A DNA stretch of 64,000 bases, from the NCBI GenBank assembly GCA_964556145.1, contig CAZKVD010000001.1, positions 1 through 64,000 on the forward strand, written 5' to 3'. Shown here one piece after another: positions 25,082 to 33,231 of the stretch; position 1 is the first letter of the stretch; every line of letters begins with the position of its first letter. The DNA comes from F1-20-MAGs119 sp964556145. Its GTDB lineage: Bacteria > Actinomycetota > Acidimicrobiia > Acidimicrobiales > Ilumatobacteraceae. The position numbers and the translations under genes are program-made. The notes below the pieces were generated by a model. That model worked only from the letters and a program-made list of their open reading frames with translations, was not told where the DNA came from and searched no databases.

Positions 25082-25162
25082 CGGGCACGTGTGCCCGATT
25101 GTTGATGTGACAACCGGCATGCCGGCTCGCTCACTATAACCATGGTCACACCGCCAAGTAAA
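25082..25162 (-). promoter_or_regulatory. livK promoter and leader palindromes
   Basis: Minus strand: -35 TTTACT (25157-25162), 18-base spacer, -10 TATAGT (25133-25138). Between the -10 box and the TTG start lie two palindromes: CCGGCATGCCGG (25114-25125, perfect) and CGGGCAC-GT-GTGCCCG (25082-25097). They would sit at the transcription start and in the 5' leader, so they could be operators or RNA hairpins. The remaining gap to 25296 shows nothing else recognisable. Confidence 0.6.
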
Positions 25163-25296
25163 TGGAACCGCAACACAAAACCCTTGCAAAACAAGGCTTC
25201 TTTGCAGGGTGCAGGAAGTTCGCTCGTGCAATTGCGAACGCCGCAACGTCGCTTCGCGAGTTACCGCGCGGTACGCGCCGTAATCGAAACGAAAAC

Positions 25297-26199
25297 TCAG
25301 TCGATGAGGGCTGTTCCCGATACGACGATCTCGTTCGGGGTGGGGTCGTTGCGCCGCAGCCATACGTTGACTTTTCGTACAGGAGAGCCGGCGAACGTGT
25401 CGGTTCCGATGACTTCGCCGCCCGCCACGACGCAATCGCCGTCGAACACGGGGCGGTGGAAAGCCACGGTGAGACGGCGCACACACCCTGCGCCGGCGAA
25501 GCCGTGCAGCGCATTGACGATGTAGCTGAGGTTCAGCGGACCCTGGTTGATCACGCGGCCACCGAGGCCCATCTCGGTTGTTGCTGCGCGGTCCCAGTGC
25601 ACGCGGTACGGGTCGCGCAGAATCGCGGCCATTGTTTTCATGCGTTGCGCATCGACGGAGTCAACGGCGAACTCGGGCAACTGCTGTGTGGCAATTGCAT
25701 CGTCCTGCACGGTCTTTTCGGCCGGTTTCTTGTACGCAGCCGTTGCGTGCTGACGACGGAAACGCCACGAGTTGGTGACGCGCGCGACGAGTTCGTTTCC
25801 GGCGTTCACGTCGCGCAGTTCGATCGAGAACTTCATCGCGTCGTAGGCGTTGCCCTTGTCGTCGACCATGTGCTCCCAGTGAACGATCGAACCCTGCACG
25901 TCGTATTCGGTCTCGATGCGCGGTGGCGAGAAGTACTCCCAGTCGTAGCCGTCGAGGCCGACCGAGCCCGGACCCTCGGCACCGCACACCTCGAAGAGCT
26001 TCGCGATGTTGATGCCCGAACCGAGGATCGGCACGTGGAAAAGTGCGACGGGGTGCACGAGGCGGTCGGGCAATTGCTCGGCCGTCGTGCAGTCGGTGAG
26101 GAGGAAGTTCTCCCAATGGGCAATCGTGTACCGTCCACCTGGGAAGCGGTAGCCGAGGATCTCGTTGTCGGGAAGCCCCGAGCGTTCCGTCGTAGTCAT
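25297..26199 (-). CDS. Double-hotdog dehydratase/hydratase (MaoC / FAS1-like)
   Basis: 300 residues built as two hotdog halves. The N-terminal half contains LVHPVALFHVPILGSGINIAKLF and IETEYDVQGSIVHWEH. The C-terminal half contains RDPYRVHWDRAATTEMGLGGRVINQGPLNLSYIVNALHGFAG, which aligns to the MaoC hydratase region. Members hydrate or dehydrate enoyl-CoA or enoyl-ACP. The MaoC Asp-His pair is not clearly kept in the usual spacing (NQG replaces the common HG), so the exact reaction is uncertain. It is divergent from an SDR gene with only 15 bases between starts, which suggests coordinated use in a lipid or sterol-type pathway. Confidence 0.7.
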   Translation of the reverse strand: MTTTERSGLPDNEILGYRFPGGRYTIAHWENFLLTDCTTAEQLPDRLVHPVALFHVPILGSGINIAKLFEVCGAEGPGSVGLDGYDWEYFSPPRIETEYDVQGSIVHWEHMVDDKGNAYDAMKFSIELRDVNAGNELVARVTNSWRFRRQHATAAYKKPAEKTVQDDAIATQQLPEFAVDSVDAQRMKTMAAILRDPYRVHWDRAATTEMGLGGRVINQGPLNLSYIVNALHGFAGAGCVRRLTVAFHRPVFDGDCVVAGGEVIGTDTFAGSPVRKVNVWLRRNDPTPNEIVVSGTALID

Positions 26200-26214
26200 A
26201 AAGGGGAGTTTGAC

Positions 26215-27027
26215 ATGTCATCGAAGGTCTCGCGCACGCACACTCCGGTCGACCCGGCCGATGCGAACGTCATGGAGTTGTTCCGCATGGACGGCATGGT
26301 CGCCGTCGTCACGGGTGCAGGGCGCGGAATCGGCCGCGGAATTGCGCTGGCTTTCGCCGATGCCGGTGCAACCGTGGTGTTGACCGCACGTCGCGAGCAC
26401 GAGCTCGACGAGGTTGCCGAGCGCATCGCCGAGCGCGGGCAGAAGTCGATGAAGGTTGTCGCCGACATCACCCAGCCCGACACGATTCCCACCATCGTCG
26501 ACCGGGCGATGAACGAACTCGGTTCGATCGACACCTGGGTCAGCAACGCAGGCACCTCCGACTATCCGGGCAACTTTGCCTTCGAGGACTTTCCCGATTG
26601 GCACTGGGACAACCAGATCGCCCTCAACCTGCGCCCGCACTTCGTTGCGGCGCGTGCATGTGCGGCCGTCATGAAGCCCGGTTCGACACTCATCGGTATC
26701 TCGTCGATCGCGTCGTTGAAGCCGGCGGTCAACTTCGCCGCCTACGGTGCGGCCAAGTCGGGCATGAACTCGCTGTCGCTCACTCTTGCCACGGAATTGG
26801 GCCCGAAGGGCATCCGCTCGAACTGCATCTCGCCCGGCACGGTTCCCACCGAGGCGACAAAGACCGTTGGTCACGTCACCGATGCGCAACTCGAGGCCAC
26901 CGCGGTGCGCGTGCCGATTCGTCGTCTCGGTACGCCGACCGACTGCGGTGCAGCCGCCGTCTGGCTGGCGTCACCCGCAGGTTCGTGGATCACGGGTCAG
27001 AACATCGTGGTGTCCGGCGGCGCCTGA
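26215..27027 (+). CDS. Short-chain dehydrogenase/reductase (SDR) 1
   Basis: 270 residues, classical SDR. The NAD(P)-binding motif is VTGAGRGIGRG (about residues 32-42), with VADITQPD, then VSNAGTS (NNAG variant), IGISSIAS with the catalytic Ser, and YGAAKSG with Tyr and Lys. The C-terminus WITGQNIVVSGGA is typical of 3-hydroxyacyl or hydroxysteroid dehydrogenases. TAR after the second strand suggests NADP(H). The ATG at 26215 follows GGGGAG. It overlaps the convergent DUF167 gene by 31 bases. Confidence 0.88.
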   Translation: MSSKVSRTHTPVDPADANVMELFRMDGMVAVVTGAGRGIGRGIALAFADAGATVVLTARREHELDEVAERIAERGQKSMKVVADITQPDTIPTIVDRAMNELGSIDTWVSNAGTSDYPGNFAFEDFPDWHWDNQIALNLRPHFVAARACAAVMKPGSTLIGISSIASLKPAVNFAAYGAAKSGMNSLSLTLATELGPKGIRSNCISPGTVPTEATKTVGHVTDAQLEATAVRVPIRRLGTPTDCGAAAVWLASPAGSWITGQNIVVSGGA

Positions 27028-27278
27028 GCGCCGGCCACACGCACGCGTTTCACCCGAGCTTTTTCACCCGACGCCAGCGTCACCGCCGACACCCGTACGC
27101 CGAACCATTCGGCGACGAAGCGCACCAGTTCGTCGTTTGCCTTGCCTTCGACGGCTGGTGCGGCCAAACGGATGCGCACGCAGTCGTTGATCTCACCGGC
27201 GACTGCCGACTTCTTGGCACCCGGCACGGCACGCACGGAAACTTCGACACCGCCGTCAACGACGCGCCACCAGGTCAC
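26997..27278 (-). CDS. DUF167 (YggU-family) protein
   Basis: 93 residues. The conserved DUF167 core is present: VSVRAVPGAKKSAVAG, then RIRLAAPAVEGKANDELVRFVAEWFGV, then VTLASGEKARVKRVRV. The family is a small alpha/beta fold with no settled biochemical role. The start is a GTG at 27278, 13 bases after the upstream P450-like gene, so it may be the last gene of the P450 transcript. Its end overlaps the convergent SDR gene. Confidence 0.85.
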   Translation of the reverse strand: MTWWRVVDGGVEVSVRAVPGAKKSAVAGEINDCVRIRLAAPAVEGKANDELVRFVAEWFGVRVSAVTLASGEKARVKRVRVAGAQAPPDTTMF

Positions 27279-27291
27279 GTTGCTTCGCGAA

Positions 27292-28602
27292 TCAGAACGT
27301 GACGGGAAGGTTCCAGCAGGCGTGCATTTCGCCCCATGCCTTGCACTTCATCACCGGGCTCGCCCCTGCTGCCAACTTGATGTTGGGCAACATTTCCAGC
27401 ACGACCTGTGATGCAGTGGTGACGGTGTCGCGCGTGATCGCGTAGAGCGAACGCGGCCGGCCCACCGGCAGGGCGGGAAACTTCGACGGCGTGCCGAGTG
27501 CAGGAGTGATGCCCGCCGGCAGGCCGTCGGCGCGGTATTGGCCGCGGGGTTCGCGTTGCACCAAGTCCTTTCGGCCGACGATGAACTGATCGGGGTCCTT
27601 GAAGATGCGTTCGTCGCGGTTGGCCGCACCGGCCGAACAGATGACGAGTGCGCCCTCGGGGATGAGCAGGCCGAATCGTTCCACCTCGCGCCGCGCGAAC
27701 CGATCGGCGCTGATGACCGGGGTCGAGTGGCGGACGGTCTCGAGGTACGCGTACTTCACCAGGCGGCGTTCGCCACGCACGGATTCCAGTTGATCGGGGT
27801 GCGTGAGGAGAAGCATCCACAGGTTGGCAAGAGCTCCGTGCAGTGTTTCGTGGTCGCCCTCGAGCAGCGTTGCAACGACGTCGTGCGCGGTGGTTGCGGG
27901 TCCGTCGACTTCAAGCGTTGCAATTGCCGAGAGCCAGTCGTCTTGCGGGTCGTTGCGACGTTTGTCGAGAAGCGGCGTGAAGTAGTCGACCAGTTCGCGC
28001 ATTGCGCGCGTGCCCGACGCCTGGTTGGTGGGGTGCCAACGCCAGCCGCGCTGCATGCGCAGGTAACGCTCGGCGAACTGTGCAAGGTCGGCATCGGGGA
28101 TGCCGATGGTGCGACCGAGAACGAGAAGAGGAAACGGTGCGGCGAAGTCTGCGACCAGGTCGGCCTTGCCGTTCTTTGCGAATCCGGCAATCAGTTCCTC
28201 GGCGGCCGATTGGGCGTTGGCATCGATTCCCTTTGCCTGTGCCGTCAACACCGGGACCTGGTTGCGCAGATCACGGCCGAAGTCGTTCAGGTGGTAGTGC
28301 CAGCGCTTCGAGCGCGATGCGAAGTTCGCCGAGTCTGTGAGAATCGATGTGACGTCGTTGTAGTGGGTGACCCAGAAACAGTTCCCCGGCCAGTCGCGCC
28401 AGGCGGGTCCGTATGCACGAAGTTTGGCGAGCAGCGAATACGGATCGTCGAGGTATTCCTGCGTGCGCATCTGGCCGGGCTTGACGGGCGGTGGCGCACC
28501 GACGCGTTCGCGTTGGAACACCTCGTAACTGCGATAGCCGGCTTCGTCGTCGCCGCGTTCACTTGCGAGTGTGTCGTTCTCGTTGTCCGAGCTGTAGGTC
28601 AT
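27292..28602 (-). CDS. Cytochrome P450-like protein lacking the heme-ligand cysteine
   Basis: 436 residues with overall P450 layout. Marks are WRDWPGNCFWVTHYNDVTSILTDSANFASR (B helix region), LLEGDHETLHGALANLWMLL (I helix), YLETVRHSTP (K-helix ExxR), and ANRDERIFKDPDQF. Where P450s have FGxGxHxCxG this protein reads PALGTPSKFPALPVGRPRS, with no Cys. The two Cys near the C-terminus are outside the heme loop. It therefore probably cannot form the thiolate-ligated heme and may be a non-catalytic partner of the normal P450 encoded one base upstream. The ATG at 28602 was chosen from the adjacent stop; a longer frame exists inside the neighbour. Confidence 0.75.
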   Translation of the reverse strand: MTYSSDNENDTLASERGDDEAGYRSYEVFQRERVGAPPPVKPGQMRTQEYLDDPYSLLAKLRAYGPAWRDWPGNCFWVTHYNDVTSILTDSANFASRSKRWHYHLNDFGRDLRNQVPVLTAQAKGIDANAQSAAEELIAGFAKNGKADLVADFAAPFPLLVLGRTIGIPDADLAQFAERYLRMQRGWRWHPTNQASGTRAMRELVDYFTPLLDKRRNDPQDDWLSAIATLEVDGPATTAHDVVATLLEGDHETLHGALANLWMLLLTHPDQLESVRGERRLVKYAYLETVRHSTPVISADRFARREVERFGLLIPEGALVICSAGAANRDERIFKDPDQFIVGRKDLVQREPRGQYRADGLPAGITPALGTPSKFPALPVGRPRSLYAITRDTVTTASQVVLEMLPNIKLAAGASPVMKCKAWGEMHACWNLPVTF

Positions 28603-28603
28603 C

Positions 28604-30046
28604 TCAGGCCTTTTCGAACTCGAGCCACAGCTCGTTGATTGCACCGAGACCGATGGGTGCAAGCGACACGCCATCGATGTCCTTGGGCATGCGGTCCTCG
28701 ACGATGGCGACGTTCTTCACGCGCTTCGACATGATGTTCGAGCCGATCGAAGCCTCTTGGTGTGAAATCCAGGCTCCCGGGCACAGGTGCGGGCCCACAC
28801 CGAAGGCCATGTGGTTGCACTTGCCCTCTTTGCGGTAGCCGGCACGCACGATTTTCTCGGTGTAGAGGTCGTTGCGGAAGATGTCGAACTTTTCGGGCTC
28901 GCTGAACACTCGCGGGTCGTGGTTGGCGGCCCAGTCGACCATGTTCATCAACGAACCGGCGGGAATCTTCAGCCCGTGCATTTCGATGTCGAAGGTGTTG
29001 TGGCGCGGCTGGCCACCGATCGACGACGAGTGGCGCAACGTCTCGTGGAATGCGGCGTCCCACAACGAGTCGTCGGCGAGCACCGCCGACATCTGGGTGG
29101 GGTGCTGCAGCAACAGGTACCACATGTTCAGAATTGCGCCGCGTGTCGTTTCGCCACCACCACCGACGATCAGTGCAATGTTCGACGTGATCTCTTCGGT
29201 CGAGAGATAGTCGCCGTCGATCACGGTTTGGCACAGTTCGGAGATGATGTCGGGTGCGACCTGGTTTCCGTTGTCGTCGAGAAGGTATTGCGGTGAAGTG
29301 CGGCGCTGTTCGACGATTTCTTCGACGAAATCCTCGAGGTCCTGACGCGCCATCAAGCCCTTTTGCTCGAAGTCACGGCCACCGATGCCGCCCATCATGT
29401 TCTTGTACCAGTAGAAGAAGCGGTCCTGGGCATCGTCGGGGAAGCCGAGCACCTGGCACACCACGCGGATGGGGAAGTCGTTGGCGAATGCACGGCCGAG
29501 TTCGATCACGTATTTGCCCGTTGCCGGGTCGTATTCCGATACGCCCGACGCCGGGTCGAACCATGCGTCGATCATGTCGTTGGCCATCTTGCAGATTGCA
29601 CCGAACCGTTTGGTCAGTGCACTGCCGACGAGATGGCGTCCGTAGAGATTGCGTCGGCGGCTGTGTTCGATACCGCTCAGTTCCAATTGTGTGTTGCCGA
29701 GAACGTGATTCGAACTGCCCTTGGGAATGGTGTTGAAACCAAGGCCGTCGAAGTACGCATCGTTGACGTCGGCGTAGCGCGTGACGAAGTAGCAGTTGTT
29801 CAACTTGTCGTGGAAGACCGGATAGTGGTCCTGCATGATGTGGTAGTAGGGGTACGGGTTGCGCTGGAATTCGCGCGAACCGAAAATGCGCGGGTCGATC
29901 AACGGCACGCCGTTTTCATCGCGACCCATGTCGCACGCGGTGCCAAGGGGCATCAGCGGAAAATCGATCTGCTCGGTCGACGCGTGTTGCGCACCGATCT
30001 CGAAGGCTCCACTGACTGCACTTTTCAGGTTTTCGGTCAACGACAT
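28604..30046 (-). CDS. Cytochrome P450
   Basis: 480 residues, soluble bacterial type. The I-helix is IALIVGGGGETTRGAILNMWYLL (GGxxT), the K-helix FHETLRHSS, then AANHDPRVFSEPEKFDIFR, and the heme loop HMAFGVGPHLCPGAW with the Cys ligand near residue 422. It would hydroxylate a hydrophobic substrate using ferredoxin-delivered electrons; no ferredoxin gene is in the window. The start ATG follows GGGGGGAATC. It is immediately followed by the Cys-less paralogue. A TATAGT -10-like box lies at 30076-30081. Confidence 0.93.
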   Translation of the reverse strand: MSLTENLKSAVSGAFEIGAQHASTEQIDFPLMPLGTACDMGRDENGVPLIDPRIFGSREFQRNPYPYYHIMQDHYPVFHDKLNNCYFVTRYADVNDAYFDGLGFNTIPKGSSNHVLGNTQLELSGIEHSRRRNLYGRHLVGSALTKRFGAICKMANDMIDAWFDPASGVSEYDPATGKYVIELGRAFANDFPIRVVCQVLGFPDDAQDRFFYWYKNMMGGIGGRDFEQKGLMARQDLEDFVEEIVEQRRTSPQYLLDDNGNQVAPDIISELCQTVIDGDYLSTEEITSNIALIVGGGGETTRGAILNMWYLLLQHPTQMSAVLADDSLWDAAFHETLRHSSSIGGQPRHNTFDIEMHGLKIPAGSLMNMVDWAANHDPRVFSEPEKFDIFRNDLYTEKIVRAGYRKEGKCNHMAFGVGPHLCPGAWISHQEASIGSNIMSKRVKNVAIVEDRMPKDIDGVSLAPIGLGAINELWLEFEKA

Positions 30047-30125
30047 GATTCCCCCCGGTCGGTCGACTCGTCTCCACTATATGAGGACGGAAATCCGGGT
30101 CTCGGAGTCGGACTAACTTCGACCC

Positions 30126-30989
30126 ATGGGCACAACATTGAAGGGGCGCCGGGCGCTCGTCACCGGGGCAGCAGCAGGACTCGGCAGGGCATATGCGGCG
30201 GCACTCGCACAAGCGGGTGCCGATGTCGCAATCTGTGACGTCAATGATTCCGTGACTGTTCTCGGCAACGAACTCGGCGCGCTGGGTGTCAACGTCTGGG
30301 CGCAGGTTGCCGACGTTGCGAACCCGAGCGACGTGAAATCGTTCGTCGACGGTGCGGCGCAGAAGCTGGGAGGACTCGACATCGTGGTGTCGAATGCCGG
30401 TGTGGTTCGCGTGACGAACCCGGCGAAGGACGACTACGACAAGGCCATCGACGACTTCACGTTCATGATGGACGTGAACCTTCGCGGCGTGTACCTCACG
30501 GGTCGTGCGGCGATTCCGTATTTGGTCAGGAACGGCGGCGACCTCATCAACGTGACGACCGATCACATCCACACGTGCGGATGGCCCGAGGTGCACTCGC
30601 ATGACGACGCCCAGTTGTGTGCATGGAAAGACGTGCAGCGCTCGGCCGTGGGCGGGCCGGGTTTCGACGTGTACGACGCATCGAAGTGGGCGATCAAGGG
30701 TTTCACCAACGCGTGGGCCCGCGCACTTGCCCCGCACAAGGTGCGCGTGAACTCGTTCGGCATGGGGGCAACCGCAACGCCGATGTACCTCGGTTTTCTC
30801 GGTGACCGCGCTCCCGCACCGGGTGTGATGACCCCCGAGGGCGTGGCATCGGTGCTCATCGACCTCATCAACGAGGGCCCGTCGGGTCGTACCGGCGACT
30901 GCATTCAGCTGTGGGCCGGCCACCCAACCGTTCTGCCGCCGCCGATGCTCGACGGAATTCTCTGCGCCGCCGATCTGGCGCGGAACTGA
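30126..30989 (+). CDS. Short-chain dehydrogenase/reductase (SDR) 2
   Basis: 287 residues. The NAD-binding motif is VTGAAAGLGRAYA near residue 14. AICDVND places Asp after the second strand (NAD preference), followed by VSNAGVVR, an extended loop after INVTTDHIHTCGWPEVHSHDD, and YDASKWAIKG with the catalytic Tyr-x3-Lys. The catalytic Ser is replaced by Thr-Thr in this reading. The C-terminal segment IQLWAGHPTVLPPPMLDG is unusual for the family. It is divergent from the P450 gene. The start lies six bases after TAACTT (30114-30119), a leaderless arrangement. Confidence 0.87.
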   Translation: MGTTLKGRRALVTGAAAGLGRAYAAALAQAGADVAICDVNDSVTVLGNELGALGVNVWAQVADVANPSDVKSFVDGAAQKLGGLDIVVSNAGVVRVTNPAKDDYDKAIDDFTFMMDVNLRGVYLTGRAAIPYLVRNGGDLINVTTDHIHTCGWPEVHSHDDAQLCAWKDVQRSAVGGPGFDVYDASKWAIKGFTNAWARALAPHKVRVNSFGMGATATPMYLGFLGDRAPAPGVMTPEGVASVLIDLINEGPSGRTGDCIQLWAGHPTVLPPPMLDGILCAADLARN

Positions 30990-31002
30990 CTCGGAGGATC
31001 AC

Positions 31003-31440
31003 GTGTCGGGAAACGATCTCGCCTCGATTCGGGCCGCAGCCACCGCCCTCAGTCCGTGGGCACACATCGCCACGATCGGCCGTGACGGTCGACCCGACGT
31101 GGTTCCCGTTCATCCGTGCTGGGAAGGCGACACGTTGTGGATCATGATCGGGATGGATTCGGTCAAGGCAAAGAATGTGCGTCACAACAACCACGTTGCG
31201 CTGCATTGGCAGGTGACTGAAAAAGGTGACGGTGTCGAGATTTGGGGCACCGCGTCGCTGCACTCCGACATCGACACCAAGCGGCGTCTGTGGAACGGTG
31301 TCTTCGATTACGACCTCAATGCATTTGCACCGGGAGGGCCCGACAATTCGCCCGGAGCCGGGTTCATGCGTGTCGATCCCTACCGTGCGCTTCACCTGCC
31401 CGCATACGGAATGGGGGGTCGCTTCGAATGGCGCGCTTGA
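31003..31440 (+). CDS. Pyridoxamine-phosphate-oxidase-like split-barrel protein 2
   Basis: 145 residues. SPWAHIATIGRDGRPDVVPVHPCWEGDTLWIMIGMDSVKAKNVRHNNHVALHW is the PPOX fold pattern, with RPDVVPV and KNVRHN as flavin or F420 phosphate contacts. VEIWGTASLH and an R/K-rich helix follow. Members bind FMN or F420; the substrate is unknown. The GTG start follows GGAGGATCAC. It sits 13 bases after SDR 2 and overlaps SDR 3 by 13 bases, forming a three-gene unit. Confidence 0.8.
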   Translation: MSGNDLASIRAAATALSPWAHIATIGRDGRPDVVPVHPCWEGDTLWIMIGMDSVKAKNVRHNNHVALHWQVTEKGDGVEIWGTASLHSDIDTKRRLWNGVFDYDLNAFAPGGPDNSPGAGFMRVDPYRALHLPAYGMGGRFEWRA

Positions 31441-32216
31441 CCACACTCAGCAGGTCGGTTGCCGGCAAGACGGTCATTGTCACCGGTGCTGCAAGTGGCA
31501 TGGGGAGAGCAACCGCCCATCTGTTCGCCGACGAGGGAGCACATGTCGTCGTTGCCGACATTGGCGCCGACCGTGTCGCCTACGTCGTCAACGAGATCAG
31601 CGCGGCACACGGTTCCGAATGCGTTCTTGGTGTCCCCACCGACGTGACGAATGACGAACAACGACGCGCGCTGGTCGATGCGACGGTGAACCGTTTCGGC
31701 GAGATCAACATCCTCGTCAACAACGCGGGTATCAGCCGCGCGTCGTCGGTCTTTGCCCGTGACGGCGAATTCACCGATGCGTGGAATGCAACCCTTGCGG
31801 TGAACCTCAGTGCTTACGCACACCTCGTTCGCCTCGTTGTGCCGCACATGCAGGCTGCGGGCGGTGGCCGCATCGTGAACGTTGCATCGACCGAGGCGAT
31901 CGTTGCCACGCCCGGCCTTGCCGCTTATTCGGCCGCCAAACACGGCGTCGTCGGCTTGACGAAGAGCCTCGCAGCAGAGTTGGGGCGCCGCGGCATCAAT
32001 GTGAATGCCGTTTGTCCCGGACCGATCAACACGGCGATGACTTCTGCCATTCCCGACGAGTCGAAGACGATCTACGCCAAGCGCAAGGTTCCCTTGCGGC
32101 GGTACGGAGAACCCGAAGAGGTGGCACAGATGACCCTGAGCGCATGTCTTCCCGCCGCCAGTTTCCTGAACGGTGCGAGCATCGTCGTCGACGGTGGCAT
32201 GACGATCCTGCATTGA
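31428..32216 (+). CDS. Short-chain dehydrogenase/reductase (SDR) 3
   Basis: 262 residues, classical SDR of the FabG-like type. It has VTGAASGMGRATA, VVADIGADR (Asp for NAD), VNNAGISRAS, IVNVASTEAIVATPGLAAYSAAKHG with Ser, Tyr and Lys, and CPGPINTAM. The C-terminus FLNGASIVVDGGM is normal. The ATG at 31428 lies within the end of the PPOX-like gene; longer frames upstream are out of family. The end is followed by a 13-bp duplicate of its own last bases. Confidence 0.9.
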   Translation: MARLTTLSRSVAGKTVIVTGAASGMGRATAHLFADEGAHVVVADIGADRVAYVVNEISAAHGSECVLGVPTDVTNDEQRRALVDATVNRFGEINILVNNAGISRASSVFARDGEFTDAWNATLAVNLSAYAHLVRLVVPHMQAAGGGRIVNVASTEAIVATPGLAAYSAAKHGVVGLTKSLAAELGRRGINVNAVCPGPINTAMTSAIPDESKTIYAKRKVPLRRYGEPEEVAQMTLSACLPAASFLNGASIVVDGGMTILH

Positions 32217-32236
32217 CCGGGATGATCCTGCATTGA
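32204..32236. repeat. 13-bp tandem repeat at the SDR 3 stop codon
   Basis: GATCCTGCATTGA occurs at 32204-32216, ending with the SDR stop, and again at 32224-32236. It looks like a short duplication; no function is evident. Confidence 0.7.
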
Positions 32237-32258
32237 TAGGGCATGAAAGAGTGGCGAC

Positions 32259-32498
32259 GTGGCCCGACACAACGAGAAGAACGAAGTACCGGCCCGACGC
32301 CTGATCGGCGCCAAGCAAGTGGCGTGGGCGGTCGTCGCGGTCGTCGCCGTTTTGTTTCTTGTGCTGAACAATGAAAAGACTGAGATCAATTTTCTCGTCG
32401 CCTCTCCGGAGTGGCCGATGTGGGCGATGGTTGTCGCATCGATGTGTCTCGGGTTTCTTCTCGCCAAGTTGACGGGTTGGCGACGCAGGGACGACTGA
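32259..32498 (+). CDS. Small LapA-like (DUF1049) membrane protein
   Basis: 79 residues with two membrane helices (VAWAVVAVVAVLFLVLNN and MWAMVVASMCLGFLLAKL) separated by EKTEINFLVASPEWP, and a basic tail. The layout AVLFLVLNNEKTEINFLV matches the LapA/DUF1049 family of small inner-membrane proteins. In Gram-negatives these assist lipopolysaccharide assembly; the role in actinobacteria is unknown. The start is a GTG. Confidence 0.75.
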   Translation: MARHNEKNEVPARRLIGAKQVAWAVVAVVAVLFLVLNNEKTEINFLVASPEWPMWAMVVASMCLGFLLAKLTGWRRRDD

Positions 32499-32527
32499 TC
32501 GATGGCGGGCGGAATTTCTTCAATTTG

Positions 32528-32546
32528 ATTGAATTTCAATTAGGTT
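32528..32546 (+). promoter_or_regulatory. Palindromic operator candidate before TetR gene
   Basis: The perfect inverted repeat ATTGAA-T-TTCAAT (32528-32540) lies directly before TAGGTT (32541-32546), a possible -10 box, and 15 bases before the ATG of the TetR-type gene. Position and symmetry suggest self-repression. The surrounding 30 bases are A/T-rich, unlike the rest of the window. Confidence 0.55.
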
Positions 32547-32554
32547 ACGGAGAC

Positions 32555-33175
32555 ATGAAGACCCGTTCGGCACTTGCCCAAGCGACGATTGATCGCATCG
32601 TCGATGCCACGATCGCTGCAATCGATGCCGGCGGCGAACCATCGTTGCGTGTCAACGACATCGCGCGCGACAGCGAAGTCTCGGTTGCAACGCTCTACCA
32701 CTACTTCGGCGACCGTGAGGGCCTTGTCGTTGCCGCGCGGCTCAAACAGTATGCGGGCAGCACCGGCGTCTACTTCGATGAGTTCGCCAAGGCAGCGGAC
32801 GCAACATCGAATGCCACCGAGTTCGCAACACTCGTTCGTCGGTTCTTCGAACATGCCGTTGCCGAGTCGAACCGTTCGACCCGTTTCCTGCGCGCCGAGA
32901 TCATTGGTTCGTCGCGAACCCGTCCGCAACTTGCCGCGTCGCTCCGCGAAATTCAGGTCGACCATGTCGAACGGCTCGCCGATGTGTTCCAACGCGCACG
33001 CGAGCGCGGGTTCGTGACCAGAGCGATCGCCCCCCGCGACGTCGCCGAATTTGCGTTGGTGATGCACGTCGGGTCGGTGCTTCCCGACCTCATCGCCGGC
33101 GAAGGGCAGGTCTCGACCTCGCTCAGCCGCGTGCTCGCCGAGCTCATCGACTCGGTTCTCGTCACCACGGCCTGA
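32555..33175 (+). CDS. TetR-family transcriptional regulator
   Basis: 206 residues. The N-terminal DNA-binding part reads TIDRIVDATIAAIDAGGEPSLRVNDIARDSEVSVATLYHYFGDREGLVVAA. The C-terminal ligand domain contains FLRAEIIGSSRTRPQLAASLREIQ. The start ATG at 32555 follows GGAG. It probably controls itself (palindrome at 32528) and perhaps the Rieske oxygenase gene that follows or the SDR genes before it. Confidence 0.88.
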   Translation: MKTRSALAQATIDRIVDATIAAIDAGGEPSLRVNDIARDSEVSVATLYHYFGDREGLVVAARLKQYAGSTGVYFDEFAKAADATSNATEFATLVRRFFEHAVAESNRSTRFLRAEIIGSSRTRPQLAASLREIQVDHVERLADVFQRARERGFVTRAIAPRDVAEFALVMHVGSVLPDLIAGEGQVSTSLSRVLAELIDSVLVTTA

Positions 33176-33231
33176 ACCGCCGCGGGTCTCCGCCTCTCGG
33201 GGCATCCCCGCTGCTGGGTTACCCTCTGCCC

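Noticed and set aside
25064..25486. Upstream extension of livK by 141 codons
   Set aside because: The extension lacks homology, would bury the signal peptide, and contains the promoter and two palindromes; the TTG at 25063 has a GGGGG site.
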